A stretch of 22,195 nt of DNA from Marine Group II euryarchaeote MED-G33. Its GTDB lineage: Archaea > Thermoplasmatota > Poseidoniia > Poseidoniales > Thalassarchaeaceae. How positions within the stretch are numbered: position 1 is the stretch's first letter; each line of letters begins with the position of its first letter. The DNA lies in NCBI GenBank assembly GCA_949538655.1, contig CATISE010000072.1, positions 1-22,195 of the forward strand, written 5' to 3'. Positions 17,175-22,195 of the stretch are shown here, piece after piece. Made by a program: the position numbers and the translations under genes. Under the pieces are notes generated by a model, which ran no database searches, was not told where the DNA came from, and saw only the letters and a list, made by a program, of their open reading frames with translations.

Positions 17175-17182
17175 TTTGATAT
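17175..17182 (+). promoter_or_regulatory. Possible TATA box for the SRP RNA
   Basis: TTTGATAT lies about 28 bases ahead of the likely 5' end of the SRP RNA near 17204, the usual archaeal distance. It sits just after the CcmE-like stop codon. Assigned by spacing only. Confidence 0.35.
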
Positions 17183-17199
17183 GGGCCCGCAGTGGCGCT

Positions 17200-17516
17200 A
17201 ATGTTGGGCTAGGAGGGGGGCTGGCGTCCCCTGCACCGCAAATCGCAACATGGCGGTCCGAACGCCCAGGGGCGGCAAAACCGAGCATCGTAGGACGCAT
17301 CTGTGGACGTTGATGCCTCGCCTTCATGAGATCGTGGTTTTGGAAAACTGTATTCGGAAGAAAATAGAGATTCAATCATCGGGGGATTAGGTCAGGCCAG
17401 GAATGGAGCAGCCCTACCCGAAGCCAATGATGCCGTGGAGAACCGGGGTGGAGAAGACGGGTGCATTCTCTTGCGGTGAAACGGATGTCCACCCTGGGAA
17501 TGCCCACCTCAATAGA
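17200..17516 (+). ncRNA. ffs: Signal recognition particle (7S) RNA
   Basis: This is the RNA core of the signal recognition particle, which binds SRP54 and SRP19 and directs membrane and secreted proteins to the membrane. The S domain is unmistakable: GGTCAGGCCAGGAATGGAGC and the following AGCC at about 17390-17413, where CCA and TGG close the conserved GGAA tetraloop and the SRP54-binding internal loop follows. The Alu-like 5' domain is also clear: GGGGGG, GGCGTCCCCTGCACC and later CCGAACGCCCAGGGGCGG near 17215-17275. Long-range helix 5 is supported by GTGGAC (17303-17308) with GTCCAC (17487-17492) and GATGC (17312-17316) with GCATT (17463-17467). TGGGC (17205-17209) and GCCCA (17502-17506) can close the ends as in archaeal helix 1. 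A T-run at 17517-17520 may end transcription. Exact ends are approximate. Confidence 0.9.
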
Positions 17517-17520
17517 TTTT

Positions 17521-17792
17521 GTAGGCGATTATAGTCTACATACAACTAGACCTTCTAGGAGAGGTGGTATGGAAGGGTGAGCAGGATGAGTTCACCCCTC
17601 ACACCAACAATGTCCTCAGAACAGTTGTCATGAACTCATTCTCTCAAATTCATATGTTGACACACGAACAACAAGCTACGGAGGCAAGAAACTGGAGAGC
17701 GCATCTGCGCGACAACAGGGATTTGCCTCCACCAAAATCCATAGAGCGGACGAAAGTGATGATTCCAAATAGAATAGTGCGCTGTGCAGTCC
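17521..17792 (+). other. Stretch without a confident gene between SRP RNA and the Tudor/EF-hand gene
   Basis: About 270 bases. It holds a TATA-like ATTATAG (17528-17534), a small hairpin CTAGA/TCTAG (17546-17558) and a frame starting at GTG 17564 that runs to 17845 and encodes 93 residues overlapping the next gene. That ORF has no recognisable domain and uses a GTG start, so I do not call it, though it follows a GGAGAGG that could bind ribosomes. A second TATA-like AAATAGAA (17767-17774) lies about 23 bases before the ATG at 17793 and could give a leaderless transcript for that gene. Confidence 0.5.
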
Positions 17793-19094
17793 ATGACCGA
17801 CCCCGTATACAGCCCAGACGGGAAATTTATGTGGACTGGAACTGAATGGATACCCGCCCCTCCAACTGCCGAAGAAGCCCCTGCTTCACCACCTGAACAA
17901 GTGCTCAATATGCAAGATTCTGTGGTTGGGGGAGATGTCGTCCATAGTACGGTGATCAATAATGATCCTGTAGCAGTGACGAGTGCAGTGATTGCCGCAC
18001 TACAGCAAATGGGTATGGTCAATCAGACGCCATCTGCACCCGCATCACCCCCACCTACACCGGAGGTTGTGTTGCCTGCTGCATTCAATGTTGGAGACCA
18101 CGTTGAATATCACAGTCCAACCAACGCGCGCTGGCTGGACCGTTGCAAGGTCGTGGCCATCAACGATGATGGAACCTATCGAATCGAAGTCCCCAAGAGC
18201 ACGAGAGTGGAGACAAAGCATGCTGTGGTCATCGGGTCAGCCCCTGGTACCATTCGACCTGCGAGTCCACCTTACAACGCCGGTGATCGCGTATTCGTTG
18301 ATTGGAAGGGATACGGACATTACTATCCTGGCCGCATTGCAAGCGAACATGATGATCACACATTCATGATTCACTTTGACGATGGAGATGTTGAAGACAA
18401 TGTCGAATGGGGTCGCATTGAACCCATGCAAGAAGATTCTGCAGAGGTTCAGGAATATGTCGAGAACGTCATGAAAGAGGAGCAGGAACTGATTGAGGCG
18501 TTCCAAGTCTTCGATGCAGATGGAACTGGCACCATTTCTGCGCAGAAATATTTCGAAATTCTCACCGAAGTTGGAGATGAACCGATTTCAGTGGATGATG
18601 TTTTGGAAGAATTTGCAGCCCTTGGAATTGGAATGGATTCAGAAATTGATTATCGTGAGTTGGCCAAATACATGGTCAGTTCAGAAGCGGGCGTTGAGTC
18701 AGAACAACCCAAAGTCGAGGTGATTGTTCGAGACGCGGAAATTATTGATGGGCGCCTCAAGGGATATGCCTACGCACATCCCAAATTGGGTGAAGGACCT
18801 GTCAGCACGTCGAGTATTCTAGGAATCACCTACGATGAAAGGGCCACTGCACGAGTGGAAACTCGAAACACAATGTATGTTGTTGGCCCTACGGGATGGA
18901 CAACCCCTCCTGCTGATCATCCCTTCAACAACCCATACTCTGCCGGTGAACAAGTCAAGGTCGAGTGGAAGGGTGAATGGTGGGATTCCCTGATACGCGA
19001 AGTCGCCGGCCAGAAGTATCTGATTCACTATGTTGGGTTTGATTCGAGTTGGGATGAATGGGTCGGTTCAGAACGAATTCAGAAAGTCTCCTAG
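17793..19094 (+). CDS. Tudor/chromo-barrel-like and EF-hand protein
   Basis: I do not know a named family for the whole 433-residue protein. ATG 17793 is chosen over GTG 17784 because it gives MTDPVYSPDGKFMWTGTEWI, a W-rich opening. Three SH3/Tudor-like beta modules follow: 98-147 (GDHVEYHSPTNARW), 162-212 (GDRVFVDWKGYGHYYPGRI, FDDGDVEDNVEW) and 383-432 (GEQVKVEWKGEWWDS, YLIHYVGFDSSWDEWVG). The last is very like the Tudor-knot or chromo-barrel of eukaryotic chromatin proteins. Between them, residues 233-296 form a calmodulin-like EF-hand pair: loop 1 is DADGTGTISAQK (241-252) with D1, D3 and T5 but K at position 12; loop 2 (278-289) ends in E but lacks the first acids. No signal peptide is seen. 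A role in binding protein tails or nucleic acid with weak calcium sensing is a guess. Confidence 0.8.
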   Translation: MTDPVYSPDGKFMWTGTEWIPAPPTAEEAPASPPEQVLNMQDSVVGGDVVHSTVINNDPVAVTSAVIAALQQMGMVNQTPSAPASPPPTPEVVLPAAFNVGDHVEYHSPTNARWLDRCKVVAINDDGTYRIEVPKSTRVETKHAVVIGSAPGTIRPASPPYNAGDRVFVDWKGYGHYYPGRIASEHDDHTFMIHFDDGDVEDNVEWGRIEPMQEDSAEVQEYVENVMKEEQELIEAFQVFDADGTGTISAQKYFEILTEVGDEPISVDDVLEEFAALGIGMDSEIDYRELAKYMVSSEAGVESEQPKVEVIVRDAEIIDGRLKGYAYAHPKLGEGPVSTSSILGITYDERATARVETRNTMYVVGPTGWTTPPADHPFNNPYSAGEQVKVEWKGEWWDSLIREVAGQKYLIHYVGFDSSWDEWVGSERIQKVS

Positions 19095-19107
19095 TACGTG
19101 ATGGAAA

Positions 19108-20139
19108 ATGGATCGAGTACCAGAGAATCTGCCGAGAGGCATGAGTGAATGGCTGGTCCTCGGGCTGGTCGTTCTAGCCACTCTTTCAATCGGTGTCGAG
19201 CCTGAGGTCGTGGCAGAGGAAGAACTCGAAGTCACGCACTTATCAGGCTCAGTCACACTATCGACCCGAGCATCGATGAATGCATTGGGATTGAATGATT
19301 ATGATCGAGGAGCGATGGCCACGGTCGATATGCAGGTCGAAAGTGTCGTGAGCGAAGATTGTGCGAACTGTACAGGAATCATGATTCAAGGCCAAGTCAA
19401 TGTCACCGGGTTGGAAGGTGGACCGGGTGGCATGGGAAGAGTCGAGGCGCAACTAAGCGTCCTACACCTGCGAGAATTCGTTGAAGAGGATATGATTGAA
19501 CGGGAATGGTTGGCCATCGATTGGGATGCGGGAAGTCTCTCTACACAATGGGATATCATGATTGTTCACAACCCACCTCTTTGGCAACCAGGTGACCGAT
19601 TCAATGCAGCCTTTTCCGAGGGGGAAAGCCGAACTGGTCCGTGGATTCTAATCGAAGCAATGCTCGACAATTCCAGACATGTACAAGGATGCCTTCCGGA
19701 CACCTTCACCTGTAATTCTGGATCGCAACCCGATGTGGATTTGACTTCATTACTTGAACCCGTCAAAATAGCCACAAAAATAGGGCATCCAGATTTATGG
19801 ATCGAAATGGAGAATGTATCGATTACCGAAAATACGCCCACAAAGTCTGAGGGGATGCGCGAATTGCTTGAACTGGGAGATAATGATGCAGATATTCACC
19901 CTTGGTGCATGGGACAAAATCAGACCGTTACCGCGGCTCAAGGTTGGGCTGTAGACGGGCAGGGGATGACTGCGATTGCACCGATGAATATCTATCTCGA
20001 AGCTCTGGCTTTGCCCGGTACAACATTCACACCCGTGCCTGGGACTTGGACTGAAATAGATCTCGAAGAGAGGGGTTGCGCGTCTCTCGTCGACGAGAAT
20101 GAAATATTGCGACTTGCAATATCGATTGCCGATTCGTGA
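19108..20139 (+). CDS. Hypothetical secreted or membrane-anchored protein
   Basis: The 343-residue protein has a hydrophobic segment at about 13-30 (SEWLVLGLVVLATLSIGV) that could be a signal anchor or signal peptide. The rest is outside and rich in beta and Asp/Glu residues, with no recognised domain and no second membrane helix. Cysteines occur as C85 and C88 in EDCANCTG and as several later pairs, which suggests disulfides. ATG 19108 leaves only 13 bases after the Tudor/EF-hand gene, so cotranscription is likely; ATG 19141 is an alternative that removes 11 residues and still keeps the hydrophobic segment. The segment just after the helix (VEPEV) also occurs after the helix of the CcmE-like protein, probably by chance. 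Function unknown. Confidence 0.75.
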   Translation: MDRVPENLPRGMSEWLVLGLVVLATLSIGVEPEVVAEEELEVTHLSGSVTLSTRASMNALGLNDYDRGAMATVDMQVESVVSEDCANCTGIMIQGQVNVTGLEGGPGGMGRVEAQLSVLHLREFVEEDMIEREWLAIDWDAGSLSTQWDIMIVHNPPLWQPGDRFNAAFSEGESRTGPWILIEAMLDNSRHVQGCLPDTFTCNSGSQPDVDLTSLLEPVKIATKIGHPDLWIEMENVSITENTPTKSEGMRELLELGDNDADIHPWCMGQNQTVTAAQGWAVDGQGMTAIAPMNIYLEALALPGTTFTPVPGTWTEIDLEERGCASLVDENEILRLAISIADS

Positions 20140-20142
20140 CAA

Positions 20143-20147
20143 TTTTT
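20143..20147 (+). terminator. Short T-run after the 19108-20139 gene
   Basis: Five Ts follow three bases after the stop codon. Archaeal RNA polymerase often stops at T-runs, but five is weak. It is the only such tract in the 62-base gap before the next gene. Confidence 0.3.
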
Positions 20148-20186
20148 GCGATGAGAATAAAGAGAGAACCATGAAATACGGCCGCA

Positions 20187-20201
20187 AGCCCCTACGGGGC
20201 T
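20187..20201 (+). other. Hairpin ending at the start codon of the next gene
   Basis: AGCCCC and GGGGCT pair perfectly around TAC, and the last base lies immediately before ATG 20202. A TATA-like AATAAAGA lies near 20155, so a transcript starting about 20182 would have a leader made almost entirely of this hairpin. It could limit access to the start codon or stabilise the 5' end (inference). Confidence 0.45.
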
Positions 20202-22195
20202 ATGAAGAGAACCGCAGTACTGATTGTCGGCCTACTTGTTTGTATGTCTATGCAAGCGATTATGGCTGAATATGCAGGCATCCCTGCACCAAATGACAAC
20301 CATGGGAATGAAGACACATTGAGCATCGATGGCTCTGTCATCACCAAATTGGTGAGTGTTGGAGGAGATGTCGAAGTTCAAGCTCTGACACGAGGACACA
20401 CCAGTGAAACCATCGTCACAGCAGATATTTCCCGAATGGATATTGATCCATTGGACCTCATCAGCCAATTTGGAAGCCCAACCTCAACTGTTGGTGAATT
20501 GGTCGGAACCGTCGTTCTAACCAAGACTGGCGTTCATGAGGACGATGGGAATACAGCGATTTGGGATGGAACATTCACTCTACCTGTCTCCGAAGTTGGT
20601 GGCGTCTATTCGGCTGCATTCACCGCTGAGCATGGATTCATGCGAGCGGTGGACAACCCCACACAGTATCAGGAAATTTTCCGTTACGAGTTTGAACAGG
20701 TTCTGCAAGCCATCGATGATGCATGGGATACTGCAAACCCAACAGCGCAAATCAAGGGCGAATTCGATGTCCTCGAAATGCAGGTGCTGTCTAACGGAGG
20801 TTGGGCTGAATTTGTCGATACAGCCACTGATGGCAGTGGCCCAGGTAGTTGGCAAGCGATGCTTGATTCAGCGGACCAATACAATCTGTCTAATGGTGCG
20901 ACATTCCTCGAGTTCCTCATGGAATTCCTTGACTCAGAGGATGTTGATGCGGCTCTTGCAATGATGTCTGGATTGATGACATACCTCAATGAATTCCCAT
21001 TACCACGGACCATGGATGGATTTGACGAAATGGCCGATTATATGATGACCTTTGACCCGATTGAGAATTTCACTCGATTTGAGGGGACAGATCAATTTGA
21101 GGCAGCATACAATGCCATGTTGGGTAGTGACGAGTGGACGGCACTCAAGGGAGCACTCGATGACTTGGCCAACGGTACCAAGCAATTCGAAGCGGCGCAG
21201 ACGCTGATGAAGAACATCGCTCTACTCTCTGTCTCAATTCACCCCGAGGCGATTATCGCTGGAATGGAGGCATACCTTGAACCCCTAATGAATGAAGATG
21301 TCGACAACATGACCGCAATGCAAAAACTCGTTGTTGGATTTGTGAGTCAAGACATGGAGGCTGTTGACACCGATGGTGATGAAATGCCAGATGAGTTCAT
21401 CTGGGAATACGAACAGTTGATGGAAACACCAGAAGGGCAGGCTTGGACAGCCAATATGGAATCCAGCGATTCATGGGTCAACGATGCGTTTGATGATTTC
21501 AATTCCCTTCCAGAAGACTGCTTTGACCACCTAATCAGTTCCTTCGAGGACCCCGCTTGGGGATCCGCAGGTGAGGCACTGGGTGAATTTGGCCAGTGGC
21601 TCTCCAATGCATCGGGTGGAGCCCGAGATAGCGAGTGGTATCCAGAATGGGAAGACGAGGATGGAGATGGTCAGAATGACAACGGCCCAGCAGTCATCAT
21701 TTTTGATGAACTGCACGATGTAGAAACAACCGAATACAATCCAAACGTGCTTGACCTCGGTGTTGAAATGAGATATTGGGGCCCTGAAGATGATTCCAAA
21801 TATCCAGCAACATTCACCATGACGATGACCGATTCATCTGGAAATGTGGAATCGACCATTCTCACACAAAGGGACAACGATCGGCACCTGTATCTGGGTC
21901 GATTGACTACAGATTCAATCGAGAATACCATTTGGACATTCAGCCAACCCATGGAGGATTACGCCTATGCTGATGAGGTCTCAGATGCATCAATCAAGTT
22001 GGAGCCACTTCTTCCAAGTATGCTGGTGGCGATGACCTATGAGAGTAGTGTGGATGAGATATTCATCGGTTCCGCATTGGGTGTCTTGGTCGATCAAGAT
22101 GAAACCATGCCAGTTGATTCAACATACAACGTCAATGCGTTGTCATACGACGCCTATGGTCCAGTTACGGGTGCAGAAGTCGACATTGCAATTCT
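20202..22195 (+). CDS. Large secreted protein, 3' end beyond the window
   Basis: An open frame of 664 codons begins at ATG 20202 and runs to the last base, so the gene is cut off. A clear signal peptide opens it: MKRTAVLIVGLLVCMSMQAI then MAEYAG, with a likely cut near MAEYA. An in-frame stop at 20172 makes this the first possible ATG. The visible part is acidic, with long helical stretches at about 130-380 containing repeated aromatic and methionine residues (for example DEMADYMMTFDPIENFT). Two short calcium-loop-like acidic runs appear (DTDGDEMPDE and DEDGDGQNDNG). From about 500 the chain becomes beta-rich, perhaps Ig-like (VIIFDELHDVETTE, FTMTMTDSSGNVES). I do not recognise a family. It is probably a surface protein; an anchor may lie in the missing end. 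The hairpin at 20187-20201 abuts its start. Confidence 0.85.
   Translation, partial: MKRTAVLIVGLLVCMSMQAIMAEYAGIPAPNDNHGNEDTLSIDGSVITKLVSVGGDVEVQALTRGHTSETIVTADISRMDIDPLDLISQFGSPTSTVGELVGTVVLTKTGVHEDDGNTAIWDGTFTLPVSEVGGVYSAAFTAEHGFMRAVDNPTQYQEIFRYEFEQVLQAIDDAWDTANPTAQIKGEFDVLEMQVLSNGGWAEFVDTATDGSGPGSWQAMLDSADQYNLSNGATFLEFLMEFLDSEDVDAALAMMSGLMTYLNEFPLPRTMDGFDEMADYMMTFDPIENFTRFEGTDQFEAAYNAMLGSDEWTALKGALDDLANGTKQFEAAQTLMKNIALLSVSIHPEAIIAGMEAYLEPLMNEDVDNMTAMQKLVVGFVSQDMEAVDTDGDEMPDEFIWEYEQLMETPEGQAWTANMESSDSWVNDAFDDFNSLPEDCFDHLISSFEDPAWGSAGEALGEFGQWLSNASGGARDSEWYPEWEDEDGDGQNDNGPAVIIFDELHDVETTEYNPNVLDLGVEMRYWGPEDDSKYPATFTMTMTDSSGNVESTILTQRDNDRHLYLGRLTTDSIENTIWTFSQPMEDYAYADEVSDASIKLEPLLPSMLVAMTYESSVDEIFIGSALGVLVDQDETMPVDSTYNVNALSYDAYGPVTGAEVDIAI

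Noticed and set aside
17127..17375. Minus-strand ORF of 82 residues
   Set aside because: It lies across the SRP RNA Alu domain and has no protein features.
17517..17792. A tRNA after the SRP RNA
   Set aside because: No T-loop (GTTCGAxTC) or acceptor pairing was found there or in the other gaps.
17564..17845. Plus-strand ORF of 93 residues
   Set aside because: GTG start, no domain, and it overlaps the Tudor/EF-hand gene by 53 bases. Kept only as a note on the gap.

Overview
The window reads as archaeal chromosome, most likely from a planktonic marine euryarchaeon of the Marine Group II type (Candidatus Poseidoniales). The assignment is an inference from combined traits: moderate GC, very short intergenic gaps, many secreted or lipid-anchored proteins built on acidic calcium-binding (thrombospondin type 3) repeats, a geranylgeranyl-reductase-type flavoprotein, an archaeal-style SRP RNA with an Alu domain, and several enzymes of types common in bacteria (topoisomerase IA, class 2 dihydroorotate dehydrogenase, MqnC-like radical SAM enzyme). 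No rRNA or ribosomal protein gene is present to fix the taxonomy.

Layout. 1-4593 (+): the 3' part of a large secreted TSP3-repeat protein, then a secreted PKD/Ig-like protein with a C-terminal membrane anchor. 4633-7158 (+): a two-gene unit of an M24 Xaa-Pro aminopeptidase and an MqnC-like radical SAM enzyme. 7159-12655 (-): a three-gene unit transcribed as geranylgeranyl reductase family protein, two-helix membrane protein, and a 1042-residue lipoprotein that joins TSP3 repeats to a PNGase F-like domain. The stop codons at 7158/7159 abut. 12751-15117 (-): topoisomerase IA with an unusual tail, followed upstream by a small uncertain ORF (15215-15703). 15676-17167 (+): class 2 pyrD overlapping a CcmE-like heme chaperone of the Cys-x3-Tyr type. 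17200-17516 (+): the SRP (7S) RNA. 17793-20139 (+): a protein combining Tudor/chromo-barrel-like modules with an EF-hand pair, then a membrane-anchored unknown. 20202 to the end (+): a large secreted protein running off the window.

Two themes appear. One is respiration and quinones: MqnC-like enzyme, class 2 PyrD (which donates electrons to quinone), a GGR family enzyme (which can saturate lipid or menaquinone isoprenoids), and CcmE (cytochrome c maturation). The other is the cell surface: TSP3 proteins, the PKD protein, the PNGase F-like lipoprotein and the SRP RNA that serves protein export.

The observations most worth a second look are the Tudor/chromo-barrel plus EF-hand protein, the TSP3/PNGase F-like lipoprotein, the topoisomerase tail, the paired palindromes ahead of the GGR operon, and a set of short perfect hairpins between genes.
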